From: an archaeon
GTDB taxonomy: Archaea > Iainarchaeota > Iainarchaeia > Iainarchaeales > CSSED10-239
Length of the DNA stretch: 64,000 nt
Direction of reading: 5' to 3'
Assembly: GCA_023230325.1 (NCBI GenBank)
Contig: JALNXN010000001.1
Span: 62,001 to 126,000 of the forward strand
Notes under the pieces: model-generated
What the model was told of the DNA's origin: nothing
The model's database searches: none
The model's input: only the letters and a program-made list of their open reading frames with translations
Translations under genes and position numbers: made by a program
In this document: positions 8,626 to 17,249 of the stretch, in pieces
Layout of the letters: each line of letters starts with the position of its first letter
Numbering within the stretch: the first letter of the stretch is position 1

Positions 8626-8645
8626 GTTTTCTAAAATTAGAAAAC
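8626..8645. terminator. Hairpin terminator after the M49 peptidase
   Basis: A perfect 9-bp inverted repeat, GTTTTCTAA and TTAGAAAAC, separated by two bases, preceded by a run of eight T. It lies 27 bases past the stop codon. Confidence 0.5.
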
Positions 8646-8698
8646 AATATGTTTTTAAATAAAAACATAGTAATTATATTTATAGTGATAGATTAAAT

Positions 8699-8863
8699 AT
8701 GTTAAAAAAAGATATAAAGGTAGTGTTAGGGAGAACAATAATTTTAATTGGAATTATTTTCTTAATATTTGGTTTAACTGAACTTTATGAATTTCATATA
8801 GGTTTATTATTTGCAATAATTTTATGGGTAATTTCAATATTAATATTTAGAAATTATATATGA
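8699..8863 (+). CDS. Small two-helix membrane protein, 54 aa
   Basis: The frame starts MLKKDIKVVLGR and has two hydrophobic segments (about residues 13-26 and 34-49), with a short loop ELYEFH between them. It is too short for a family assignment. It is followed 6 bases later by another tiny membrane peptide, and the pair precedes tRNA-Leu. The positively charged N-terminus and even hydrophobicity suggest a real small membrane protein. Confidence 0.5.
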   Translation: MLKKDIKVVLGRTIILIGIIFLIFGLTELYEFHIGLLFAIILWVISILIFRNYI

Positions 8864-8869
8864 TTTGAT

Positions 8870-8959
8870 ATGTCTAAAGAAAAATATACTTTTTGGGTTG
8901 TGCTTTCAATAATTGTTATAGTTGTTCTTTTAGTTTTAGGTTTAATAATGTATTATTAA
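8870..8959 (+). CDS. Tiny single-helix membrane peptide, 29 aa
   Basis: Starting MSKEKYTFWVV, it has a charged head and one membrane helix ending in IMYY. It is six bases after the 54-aa membrane gene and may be co-translated with it. Such short frames can arise by chance, so certainty is low. Confidence 0.35.
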   Translation: MSKEKYTFWVVLSIIVIVVLLVLGLIMYY

Positions 8960-8995
8960 GTTGTTGTATAATTTTTAGGAAAGAGTTACTTTTAA

Positions 8996-9077
8996 GCAGG
9001 GTTTCCCGAGCGGTCAAAGGGGATGGACTCAAAATCCATTGCTTAGTGCTTCACAGGTTCGAATCCTGTACCCTGCA
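8996..9077 (+). tRNA. tRNA-Leu(CAA)
   Basis: Class II tRNA with acceptor GCAGGGT/ACCCTGC, D stem CCC/GGG, anticodon arm ATGGA-CTCAAAA-TCCAT (anticodon CAA), a long variable arm, T arm ACAGG/CCTGT and discriminator A. All stems pair. Its first 23 bases are shared with the defective-looking tRNA-Ser at 2172 and are the likely conversion donor. Confidence 0.92.
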
Positions 9078-9092
9078 CTTTTTAAAAACAGA

Positions 9093-9374
9093 TTACAATT
9101 CTTTTTCAATTTTTATAGCTTTTCCATTTATTAAAGAATCAGCAATTTTTGTTCTTGCTTCTAGTAGTATTCTGTGGAAAGTAGATTGAGAAATTTCCAT
9201 TCTTTTTGCACATTCTATTTGTTCTAACCTTTCATGATCTTTAAGTCTAATTGCTTCAAGTTCAGAAAAATCCAATTTAATTTGTTCTAATCTATTGATT
9301 GGTATTCCTGCTGGTTTAAAGTAGGTCACTTTTGGTATATTTAAAATTCTTCTAAATCTTTTTGGTCTTGGCAT
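9093..9374 (-). CDS. DUF134 (UPF0251) HTH DNA-binding protein
   Basis: The 93-aa product begins MPRPKRFRRI and contains LEAIRLKDHERLEQIECAKRM followed by EISQSTFHRILLEAR, the sigma-like helix-turn-helix typical of DUF134. The family commonly sits beside NifX/dinitrogenase-cofactor-like genes. It is last in a minus-strand operon, only 6 bases after the NifX-like gene. It probably regulates this cluster, though no target is known. Confidence 0.85.
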   Translation of the reverse strand: MPRPKRFRRILNIPKVTYFKPAGIPINRLEQIKLDFSELEAIRLKDHERLEQIECAKRMEISQSTFHRILLEARTKIADSLINGKAIKIEKEL

Positions 9375-9380
9375 ATTTTC

Positions 9381-9725
9381 TCAACTTTCTTTTTTACATG
9401 ATTCTTTTATATCTTTTAAATTATTTAAATTATTAATAACTTCATTTAATATTTTATAGTTTCCATTTTTAATTAATATTTGCTTTTCATTGAAAAAAGA
9501 AATTGCTTTTTGTCCCATTCCTAAACTAAAAATAATATCTGGCTTATATTTTATTATTTCTTCAGAGATGTTTGAGTTTTTTAGACTATGGTCATTTTTG
9601 TTTTTTATAATTTCTAATCTTTTAGTTTCACTTTGGTAAATTGCAAAAAAATTACACATTCCAAAATGTTTACTTAATTTTGAGTTAAGTGCATTGTCTT
9701 CTTCTAAAGATATTATTATTTTCAT
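9381..9725 (-). CDS. NifX/NafY-like (dinitrogenase iron-molybdenum cofactor family) protein
   Basis: The 114-aa product matches the single-domain NifX-like fold: N-terminal MKIIISLEED, then LSKHFGMCNFFAIY, and a C-terminal strand-helix with KPDIIFSLGMGQKAISFF. In nitrogen fixers the family carries metal cofactors. In archaea lacking nitrogenase it appears with DUF134 and DUF5320 proteins and its role is unsettled, possibly iron-sulfur or metal handling. It is the middle gene of the operon DUF5320, NifX-like, DUF134. Confidence 0.85.
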   Translation of the reverse strand: MKIIISLEEDNALNSKLSKHFGMCNFFAIYQSETKRLEIIKNKNDHSLKNSNISEEIIKYKPDIIFSLGMGQKAISFFNEKQILIKNGNYKILNEVINNLNNLKDIKESCKKES

Positions 9726-9784
9726 AAGTTTTTCCTCTTGTCTTATTTTTAAAAAAGGAAAGGAAAAATAGGAAGAGTAACTTC

Positions 9785-9940
9785 TTATTGTGGTGCTCTT
9801 CTCCTTTTTTCTAAACCTTGTCCTCTTTGGAAATTGTTTTCTTGAGAATTGCTTTCTTGTGAAGTTGATTTACAATTTCCAAATCCTCTGCCAGTTCTTG
9901 CTCCTTTTCCTTCAGGACCAGTTCCATCTTTGTTTGGCAT
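9785..9940 (-). CDS. DUF5320-like small protein
   Basis: The 51-aa product begins MPNKDGTGPEGKGARTGRG, the signature start of DUF5320 proteins, followed by a single Cys (FGNCKS) and a Gln/Asn/Ser-rich tail ending RRRAPQ. The start at 9940 is fixed by AAAGGAGTGAT six bases upstream. It heads the operon with NifX-like and DUF134 genes. Family function is unknown. Confidence 0.8.
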   Translation of the reverse strand: MPNKDGTGPEGKGARTGRGFGNCKSTSQESNSQENNFQRGQGLEKRRRAPQ

Positions 9941-10202
9941 TTTTATCACTCCTTTCTTTTCTTTGTTATAGATCCAGTTGCTTGTTAAAAATTAATAGTG
10001 GGTCTATATTCATAATTATGGTTGGAAAAGTTTATAAAGGTTATGAATATATATTCTTTTCAAAAAAAGGGTAATTATTTTTAGAAAATTGTTTTTGATG
10101 TATAATAAATCAGAAAAAAAGATTTTAGAAAACACTTTAAGAAAATAAAAAAGTAATTTAAAAGAATTTAATTTCAAAAATAAAAAAAAGGAAGAAAAGA
10201 AA

Positions 10203-12119
10203 TTAGATTTTCTTATCTTCAATTTCAATTTTTAGTTCTTTTATAAAGTCAGCAACTCTCTTTTCACCTAGGATCTTTTCATCTCTTGTTCTTACATTAA
10301 TTGTTTTGTTTGTTTCTTCTTTATCTCCAACTACAATTATGTAATTTATTTTTTGTAATTGTGCATTTCTTATTTTCTTGTTCATAGTTTCTGCTTTATC
10401 ATTTATCTCTACTGTGAAATTATTATTTTGCAGTTCTTCTTGGACACTCTTACAATAGCCTATGTGCCTGTCAGCAATTGGAAGAAGAATAATTTGGAGA
10501 GGTGATATCCAAAGTGGGAATTTTCCTTCAAAATGTTCAACTAATATTCCCATAAATCTTTCAACACTTCCAAGAACAGCCCTATGTATCATTACTGGTC
10601 TTTTCTTTTCATTATTCTGAGCTTCATAGGTTAAGTTAAACTTTTCAGGCATTTGAAAATCTAATTGTATGGTTCCACATTGCCAATCTCTACCAATTGC
10701 ATCCTTTAGATGGAAGTCAATTTTTGGACCATAGAAAGCTCCATCTCCAGGATTTAATTTATATTCTTTTTTGTTTTCTTCAAGAACTTCTTTTAACTTC
10801 TGTTCTGCAAAATCCCATAAATCTTTTGAACCTAATGCTTTTTCTGGTTTTGTAGAAAGTTCCATTGTGTAATCAAATCCAAATGTTTTGTAAACAACAT
10901 CCATAAAATTAATTAAGTCCTTAATCTCTTCTTTAATTTGTTCTTCTGTACAAAAGACATGAGCATCATCTTGAGTAAACGCTCTTACCCTAAATAATCC
11001 TGACAAAACTCCTGAAAGTTCATGTCTATGCACTAAACCAAACTCCCCTGCTCTTATTGGTAAATCCCTATAAGAATATTGATGGGATTTATAGATTAAG
11101 ATGTTACCTGGACAGTTCATAGGTTTTACAGCAAAATCTTGATCATCAATTTTTGTAAAGTACATATTATTTTTGTAATGATCCCAATGTCCTGATTGTA
11201 ACCATAGATTTTTATTTAAGATAATTGGAGTTTTATTAATCTCATAGTTTCTAGAAATCATAATCTCAGTTACAAAATCAACCAACTTATTCCAAATTAA
11301 AGAACCTTTGTTGTGGAAAAAAGGCATCCCTGGTGCTTCTTCATGGAAAGAATATAGATCTAATTCTCTTCCAATTTTTCTGTGATCTCTTCTCTCTGCT
11401 TCCTCAATCACCTTTATATAATTTTTTAATTCATCTTTTGTAAAGAATGAGACCCCGTATATTCTCTGTAATTGTTTGTTTTTAGAGTCTGCCTTCCAAT
11501 AAGCACCTGATATCTTTGTTAATTTGAAGGCTTTAATTTTTCCTGTTGATTCTACATGAGGTCCTCTACACAGTTCATACCAGTCTTTTAGTTTATAGAA
11601 ACTTAGAGGTTCATTATTTTCTTTAAGTTCTTCTATCATCTCTAGCTTGTAAGGTTCATCTTTTGCAAGTTCTATTGCCTTATTATAATCTACATCTAAT
11701 CTTTCAAAAACTATGTCCTCTTTAATAATTTTTAAACCTTCTTCTTCAATTTTTAAAAGATCCTCTTCTGTAAATGGTTTTTCTGAATCAAAATCATAAT
11801 AGAAACCATTTTCAATTGCAGGACCAATTGTTAATTTAGTTTTTGGGAATAATCTTTTAACAGCTAAGGCTAAAATATGAGCTGAAGAGTGCTTTATAAT
11901 TTCTAAAGCCTCTTTATCTTTTGAAGTAATAACTTTGAATTTACAATCTTTCGTTATAGGAGTTGATAGATCTTTTAGGTCATCGTTAATCATTACTGCA
12001 ATTGATGCTCTAAGTAGACCTTCACCAATTTCATCTTTAATTATGTCTTTTGCTAATTTTCCTATCTCAACTTCCTTAACTGAATTGTCTGGAAATTGAA
12101 TTTTTATTTTTTCTAACAT
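10203..12119 (-). CDS. thrS: Threonyl-tRNA synthetase, bacterial type
   Basis: The 638-aa product has the complete bacterial layout: N-terminal TGS domain (residues about 1-60), the editing domain with HSSAHILALAV and the metal-binding WYELCRGPHV, the class II catalytic core (motif 2 in GEFGLVHRHELSGVLSGLFRVRAF split by loops, and motif 3 near HRAVLGSVERFMGILVEHF), and the C-terminal anticodon-binding domain (LPIADRHIGYCKSVQ). It charges tRNA-Thr and clears mis-charged serine. Most archaea have a different N-terminal editing domain, so this gene has bacterial ancestry. An SD-like AGGAG precedes the start. Confidence 0.97.
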   Translation of the reverse strand: MLEKIKIQFPDNSVKEVEIGKLAKDIIKDEIGEGLLRASIAVMINDDLKDLSTPITKDCKFKVITSKDKEALEIIKHSSAHILALAVKRLFPKTKLTIGPAIENGFYYDFDSEKPFTEEDLLKIEEEGLKIIKEDIVFERLDVDYNKAIELAKDEPYKLEMIEELKENNEPLSFYKLKDWYELCRGPHVESTGKIKAFKLTKISGAYWKADSKNKQLQRIYGVSFFTKDELKNYIKVIEEAERRDHRKIGRELDLYSFHEEAPGMPFFHNKGSLIWNKLVDFVTEIMISRNYEINKTPIILNKNLWLQSGHWDHYKNNMYFTKIDDQDFAVKPMNCPGNILIYKSHQYSYRDLPIRAGEFGLVHRHELSGVLSGLFRVRAFTQDDAHVFCTEEQIKEEIKDLINFMDVVYKTFGFDYTMELSTKPEKALGSKDLWDFAEQKLKEVLEENKKEYKLNPGDGAFYGPKIDFHLKDAIGRDWQCGTIQLDFQMPEKFNLTYEAQNNEKKRPVMIHRAVLGSVERFMGILVEHFEGKFPLWISPLQIILLPIADRHIGYCKSVQEELQNNNFTVEINDKAETMNKKIRNAQLQKINYIIVVGDKEETNKTINVRTRDEKILGEKRVADFIKELKIEIEDKKI

Positions 12120-12433
12120 CTTTGTTCAACTCCTGTTTTGTAAATCAAAATATTTATTTGATCTATGTATATATATAATAATCTAAAAGTATAAAAATTA
12201 ATAACACTCTAAGTAATTTTAATCAAGTTAAGCAATTTTAATTAAATTAAAGATTTTTTAATTAAATTTTAATGAATTTCTTTTAAATTATGTAGTTTAA
12301 ATCATTTACTACATATATTTAGAGAAAAGAAGGAATTTATACACTTTTAGAGGCATTTTTATATTTGTTAACTTCAATTTTAATAAAAACATGTATATTT
12401 TAAAAAAGATTTTAAAGAAATAGTTTATAAAGT
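12120..12433. other. Intergenic region, thrS promoter
   Basis: This 314-base gap is AT-rich with TATA-like stretches (for example ATATATATA near 12169-12177) suited to thrS on the minus strand. The rest holds repeated TTAATTAAA-like words. No coding frame or RNA structure was seen before the SRP RNA 3' end at 12434. Confidence 0.4.
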
Positions 12434-12704
12434 GTATAGGCACCCATTAGTCGAAAAACAGGTTGGTAAATTATTGAACTCTATAAAATCTCAAATCCGC
12501 AACCCAATAAGCATCAACTTTATAGGTTACTGCTGCTTCCTTCCGGACCTGACAGGGTTAGCTATAAACTCGATCTTATTGGACGAATCGTCAGCAATCT
12601 TATAAAGAATAATTGTACCTCTTATTTCCCTTCTAATGAGCATAATTCCGGCATATGTGGATTTCCGGCAACAGGGGACCACAAACCCCCCAATCTGCCT
12701 ATAC
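12434..12704 (-). ncRNA. Signal recognition particle RNA (archaeal 7S/SRP RNA)
   Basis: On the minus strand the ends GTATAGGCA and TGCCTATAC pair as helix 1. The 5' domain has the GGGGGGTTTGTGGTCCCC and TGCCGG loop elements. The universally conserved S-domain helix 8 reads GTCAGGTCCGGAAGGAAGCA. Length is 271 bases, close to other archaeal SRP RNAs. It binds SRP54 and SRP19 and directs ribosomes making membrane proteins. It is divergent from ftsZ. Confidence 0.93.
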
Positions 12705-12718
12705 AAATAGATTTAGCA

Positions 12719-12734
12719 ACGATATATTTAAAAA
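12719..12734 (-). promoter_or_regulatory. TATA-like box for SRP RNA
   Basis: On the minus strand, TTTAAATATAT is centred about 25 bases before the inferred 5' end of the SRP RNA at 12704, the normal archaeal TATA distance. The stretch also lies between the divergent SRP RNA and ftsZ transcription units. Confidence 0.5.
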
Positions 12735-12883
12735 GGCTTTGCAGTATATATATAACATTGAAATAGATGTATTATTTCACTTAAATTCAAAAAGAAGTGT
12801 TTTTTAAGCTTTTTTTCCTTTTTTAGGACGAAAATGGTTCTTTTAAATAGATTTTGATAAAAAAATAGAGGTAGGTGGGTCTA

Positions 12884-13984
12884 ATGAGATCAATTGTTGA
12901 GAATGCTGTTGAGACAAAAAGAAATACTGTTGATACATCAGGATTAAAAGATTCAGAATTTGCTGCTCCAAAAATCATGGTTATGGGTATTGGTGGTGCT
13001 GGAAATAATTCTGTAAACAGAATTTGTAGTATGGGAGTTGCTGGTGCACAATTAGTTGCAATCAATACTGATAGACAACATTTGGGTATAATTTCAGATG
13101 ATATTACAAAATTATTAATTGGAAAATCAGTTACAAATGGTTTGGGTGCTGGTGCTTACCCTGAGATTGGTGCAAAAGCAGCTGAAGTTTCAAAAGGTGC
13201 TTTAGAAGAGATATTAGATGGTGTTGATATGTTGTTTATCACTGCTGGTATGGGTGGTGGAACAGGAACAGGTGCTTCTCCAGTTGTTGCTCAATTGGCT
13301 AAACAACAAGGTGCAATTGTAATCTGTATTGTAACTTATCCATTTGCATTAGAGAGAGCAAGATTATTTAAAGCAGAAGATGGAATTGATATTTTAAAGG
13401 ATATTTGTGACACTGTTGTTGTTATTGATAATAATAGATTAGTTGAATTAGTGCCTAACTTACCAATGCAGGATGCTTTCAAAGTTGCTGATGAAGTTAT
13501 TGCAAGAACTGTTAGAGGAATTACAGAAACAATTACTCAACCTTCATTAATCAACTTAGACTATGCAGATATTAGAACAGTTATGGGTGGTAAGGGATTG
13601 TCAGTTATTGCTGTTGGAGAATCACAATCTGTAAACAAGGTTGAAGAAGTTGTTGAAGATACTTTAAAGAATGCATTATTAGATGTTGACATTACTGGAG
13701 CTACTGGTTGTTTAGTTCACATAACTGGTGGAACAGAATTAACATTAGGTGAAGCAAACACTGTTGGTGAGATGTTAACTGACCAAATTGATTTGAATGC
13801 AGCTGTGATTTGGGGTGCAAGAATTGATCCAACCTTTGAGAATAAGATTGAGGTAATTGCTATCTTTACAGGTGTTAAATCTCCATTCATAAAGGGAAGT
13901 AAGATGTTTAAGGGTAAAGATTCGCCTAACTATTCAAGAAGCGGTTCAAGTTACGATGACAACTACGGTTTAGATGTTTTATAA
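12884..13984 (+). CDS. ftsZ: Cell division protein FtsZ
   Basis: The product (366 aa) is a tubulin-fold GTPase: [13 protein letters not shown] near the N-terminus, the signature [13 protein letters not shown], and the T7 loop [11 protein letters not shown] that completes GTP hydrolysis in the next subunit. It forms the division ring at mid-cell. I prefer the ATG at 12884, spaced 11 bases after GAGGT, over the GTG at 12875. The C-terminal tail is short and ends YGLDVL, probably the partner-binding peptide. Codons are somewhat richer in GGT and GCT than in neighbouring genes, as expected for high expression. Confidence 0.97.
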   Translation: MRSIVENAVETKRNTVDTSGLKDSEFAAPKIMVMGIGGAGNNSVNRICSMGVAGAQLVAINTDRQHLGIISDDITKLLIGKSVTNGLGAGAYPEIGAKAAEVSKGALEEILDGVDMLFITAGMGGGTGTGASPVVAQLAKQQGAIVICIVTYPFALERARLFKAEDGIDILKDICDTVVVIDNNRLVELVPNLPMQDAFKVADEVIARTVRGITETITQPSLINLDYADIRTVMGGKGLSVIAVGESQSVNKVEEVVEDTLKNALLDVDITGATGCLVHITGGTELTLGEANTVGEMLTDQIDLNAAVIWGARIDPTFENKIEVIAIFTGVKSPFIKGSKMFKGKDSPNYSRSGSSYDDNYGLDVL

Positions 13985-14269
13985 ATCTAAATCTTTTTTT
14001 TCTTTTTTTAAAAAAGATATTTTCTTTTTCTTTTTTTTTATAATAATTTAATATTATATATTGTTTAATTTAATTTCTTTTCTATTTTCTTTTTTTATTT
14101 TCTTTTACACAGTTTTTAATTAAATTATATTTTTTAATTTAAAATTTACACATATACATAAATTGTTTAAAAATCAAATCATTCTTTTTATAAAGATAAT
14201 GTACTACATTTATTAGAATCAAATCTTAAAAAATTATAAGTGAATTGTTAAAAAATAAAAAGTGATTTT

Positions 14270-14866
14270 ATGTTAGATAATTATTCTGTTGTTGACATTG
14301 AGACTACTGGACTTTCCATAAAAGGTAACAGAATCACAGAAGTTGCTGCACTAAAGGTAAGTGGTACAAGAATTGTTGACAAGTTTGAGATGTTAGTAAA
14401 TCCTGAAGTAGACATCCCTGCAGAGATTACACAATTGACAGGAATTGATAATAATCTCGTAAGAAAGGCAAAAACAATTGATAAAGTCTTACCTAAGTTT
14501 TTAGATTTTTTAGGAGACTCAATTGTTGTTGCTCATAATGCTACTTTTGATTATAATTTTTTAGATTATAATATTAATAGATATTTAAATAAAAGATTAG
14601 AAAACAAATCACTTTGCACTGTAAAGTTAGCAAGAAAATTATTCCCTGACATTACTAGTTGTAGATTATCCTCTTTATGCAATTATTTTGATATTGAGAA
14701 TGTAAATGCACACAGAGCAATGTCAGACTGCTTTGTTACAAACAAATTATTTTTAAAGTTTCAAGCAATAATGCATAATCATGGAATTGAAGATGAAAGA
14801 TCAATTTTTGAATTTGTGGGTACTCCTGGTAAGAAATTAAATCTATGTGTTTCTAATTTCACATAG
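14270..14866 (+). CDS. DEDDh 3'-5' exonuclease (DnaQ-like)
   Basis: The 198-aa product has all exonuclease motifs: VVDIETTG (Asp and Glu, residues about 8-10), AHNATFDYNFL (Asp, about 95), and NAHRAMSDC (His and Asp, about 147-152). It resembles the proofreading domain of bacterial PolC/DnaQ and probably trims DNA or RNA 3' ends. No polymerase domain is attached. The start has GTGATT three bases upstream. The last 25 residues are unlike the family. Confidence 0.92.
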   Translation: MLDNYSVVDIETTGLSIKGNRITEVAALKVSGTRIVDKFEMLVNPEVDIPAEITQLTGIDNNLVRKAKTIDKVLPKFLDFLGDSIVVAHNATFDYNFLDYNINRYLNKRLENKSLCTVKLARKLFPDITSCRLSSLCNYFDIENVNAHRAMSDCFVTNKLFLKFQAIMHNHGIEDERSIFEFVGTPGKKLNLCVSNFT

Positions 14867-14921
14867 ACTTTCTTTTTTAAAAGTATGGATTGATATTCTT
14901 TTATAATTATAATTTAAAGTA

Positions 14922-15533
14922 CTATTTTACATAATTAAAATTATTATCTAATCTATAACCATCTTCTGGTGTGAAATAGACCTCTAAACCTAGTTCTGGA
15001 AGTAGGTTGTACAATTCTAATTTATAATCTTTTTTATTTTTATTAATCATAAGTAACTTCTTTTTAATGTCAGAAACATTTAATTTTTTATTAATCTTTA
15101 TAGTTGTGTAACCTATAGCTTTTCCTTTAGGGTCAATGACTGCAATAAATTCATATTTGTGGGCAATTAAAGAATTAGTTTTAAATATGGCAAGGATATC
15201 AGATTTTGAGGGTAAAGCAATTGCAAAATCTTTTTTAGATTCAGGTATAATATGTGTGTGTAATATTTGAATTTTATTTTCTTTAGCATTTCTATTTATT
15301 TTTTTCATCTTTAAGTAATATTTATTAATTAATTTAGAATGTAATGCAATTGCTAACTGAACTGAATCTCTCTTTCTGTTTGTAGAAATGTTATGTGCAC
15401 TTTTCTCCCCAGGTAACAACATTAGGGCAAGTTCCTTTTTCTTTAATTGAGGATCTTTTTGTAAATCCTTTTCAAATTTTATTTTTCCAAGTTTAGATTT
15501 ATTAAAAATTATTGGTTTTTTAAATTTAATCAT
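14922..15533 (-). CDS. Hypothetical protein with possible JAB/MPN-like motif
   Basis: The 203-aa product contains ILHTHIIPESKKDFAIALPSKSDILAI, shown here in parts: HTHIIPE then ALPSKSDILA. This echoes the HxH...PSxxD zinc motif of JAB1/MPN isopeptidases, and the surrounding strands fit that fold. A fitting upstream Glu (GEKSAH) is present but uncertain. If right, it would cut isopeptide bonds, as with archaeal ubiquitin-like SAMPs. Basic N-terminus, no signal peptide. Function is tentative. Confidence 0.5.
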   Translation of the reverse strand: MIKFKKPIIFNKSKLGKIKFEKDLQKDPQLKKKELALMLLPGEKSAHNISTNRKRDSVQLAIALHSKLINKYYLKMKKINRNAKENKIQILHTHIIPESKKDFAIALPSKSDILAIFKTNSLIAHKYEFIAVIDPKGKAIGYTTIKINKKLNVSDIKKKLLMINKNKKDYKLELYNLLPELGLEVYFTPEDGYRLDNNFNYVK

Positions 15534-15643
15534 ATTTAATCAATTTATAAATTTTACTTTTAGTATATTATATAGAACACAAATATATTTAAAAACTCAA
15601 TTAAATTAAAAAGGAAAAAAATTAAAAAGGAAAAAAAGAACTT

Positions 15644-16579
15644 ATGAAATATACAAAAGATTTAGTTTGGAAAAAAGGAATGAGTGTTAAAGAACTAGTT
15701 GATAGTTACGAGTTTGTTGGATTTCAATCTTATGAACTACAAAGAGCTTCTGAATTAATTTCTAAGATGAAAAGAAATGGTGCAAAGATCTATTTATCAT
15801 TTACCTCTAATATGGTAACCTCTGGACTTAGAGGTTTTTTCTCTCAAGTAATTGAACTTGGTTTAGCTGATGTTATTGTAACTACTGTTGGCTCAATTGA
15901 AGAAGACATTATGAAAGCTTTTGGAGATAAATTTGAGATAGGTTCTTTTTCATCAAATGATGAGGAGTTATATGAAAGAGGACAGAATAGAGTTGGAAAC
16001 ATCTATATTACAAATGATCAATATTTAGAATTAGAAGCAAAAATTCAAAAAATACTTTCCCAAGTTTATAAGATTAAAAAGAAATGGTGTGTTTCTGAAT
16101 TATTAAAAGAGATTGGTTTAAGATTAGAGGACAGTTCTTCCTTTTTATATCAAGCAGCAAAAAGAAATGTTCCTGTTTTTTGTCCTGCAATTGTGGATGG
16201 ATCTTTTGGTTTTCATTTATATTTATTTCAACAAGAGCACAAAGATTTTTTTATAGATGTTATTGAAGACTTTAAAAATATTATCTTCTCTACAACTCAT
16301 GATGAAAAGAAGGGAATAATTGCTTTAGGTGGAGGGATATCTAAACATCATGTTATATTAACTACTCTTATTAATGGTGGTGCAGATTATGCTTTGTATA
16401 TGACAACAGCTTCTCCTAAATCAGGATCTCTGTCAGGAGCAACAACTGATGAAGCGAAGTCTTGGGGAAAGATTAAAGATGATGCAGATGCTGTAACTGT
16501 TATTGGGGATGTAACAATTACCTTCCCACTAGCAATGATTTCAGCTCTTGAAAAATTAAAGAATGAAGGAATTATTTGA
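15644..16579 (+). CDS. dys: Deoxyhypusine synthase
   Basis: The 311-aa product matches deoxyhypusine synthase throughout: SFTSNMVTSGLRGFF (NAD-binding start), FCPAIVDGSFG, IIALGGGISKHHVI, and the catalytic lysine in EAKSWGKIKDDADAV. It moves the butylamine part of spermidine to a lysine of aIF5A, a step needed for translation. It opens an operon that also encodes a decarboxylase and agmatinase, which can make the polyamine precursor. Its stop overlaps the next start as TGATG. Confidence 0.95.
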   Translation: MKYTKDLVWKKGMSVKELVDSYEFVGFQSYELQRASELISKMKRNGAKIYLSFTSNMVTSGLRGFFSQVIELGLADVIVTTVGSIEEDIMKAFGDKFEIGSFSSNDEELYERGQNRVGNIYITNDQYLELEAKIQKILSQVYKIKKKWCVSELLKEIGLRLEDSSSFLYQAAKRNVPVFCPAIVDGSFGFHLYLFQQEHKDFFIDVIEDFKNIIFSTTHDEKKGIIALGGGISKHHVILTTLINGGADYALYMTTASPKSGSLSGATTDEAKSWGKIKDDADAVTVIGDVTITFPLAMISALEKLKNEGII

Positions 16580-17244
16580 TGATTACAAAAATTAGAAGTT
16601 TAGTTTCTAAATTAAAAGGAAAAAGAAAAACTAAAACTAAAAAGGAAATTAAAATTGAAAAGAAGAACAAAGTTGTTAATAGACAAGATGTTTATAAAAA
16701 AATAACTCAAAGATATAAAGAAAAAATAAAAATTGAATTTCTAAGTAGAATTCCTAGAGAGAAAGAAATTGCATCTAAAATTAATCAAAATAAATTTATT
16801 GTTTATGTTGATAAGAGTAAAGGTCCTAAATTTATTATAGGAAAATCAAAGTATTGTGATTTTGTAGCAAATTTAACTGGTAATCAGATTTATTTTTCAA
16901 AAATTAAAAGTAATTTAGGGTCAAAAAATTCTTTTAGAAATTTATATGATATTAAACTGTTTAATGACTTTTTAATTGATTATGCAAAAAAGGAAAAAAT
17001 TTCTAAAATTATAATTAATACTTGGATGTTTGAGGAGTTTAAAGGTTTTTCTAAATATCTTGGTGGTTATAGACCAGTTAGTGAAAGGACTGTATTTAAC
17101 TATCAGAAATTTTTATCAGATGCGGGGTATAAAAAAGTTCTTGGGTATGATTTTATAACATATCATATTTATGGAATTAATCAAGAGAATAAAAAAATAC
17201 AATCAATATATTCTTTACCATCCTATGTAATAGTTGTGAAATAA
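16579..17244 (+). CDS. Hypothetical protein in polyamine operon
   Basis: I use the ATG at 16579, coupled to the dys stop by TGATG. The 221-aa product starts with a strongly basic region (residues about 10-35, KGKRKTKTKKEIKIEKK) and continues into a mixed alpha/beta domain with KFIVYVDKSKGPKFIIGKS and ISKIIINTWMFEEF. No family is recognised. Its place between dys and the decarboxylase suggests a part in polyamine or aIF5A biology. Nucleic acid contact through the basic region is possible. Confidence 0.6.
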   Translation: MITKIRSLVSKLKGKRKTKTKKEIKIEKKNKVVNRQDVYKKITQRYKEKIKIEFLSRIPREKEIASKINQNKFIVYVDKSKGPKFIIGKSKYCDFVANLTGNQIYFSKIKSNLGSKNSFRNLYDIKLFNDFLIDYAKKEKISKIIINTWMFEEFKGFSKYLGGYRPVSERTVFNYQKFLSDAGYKKVLGYDFITYHIYGINQENKKIQSIYSLPSYVIVVK

Positions 17245-17249
17245 TAATT

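Noticed and set aside
10016-10228. 70-aa minus-strand ORF after thrS
   Set aside because: Low-complexity Phe/Leu/Lys from AT-rich DNA, overlapping thrS, without a ribosome site.
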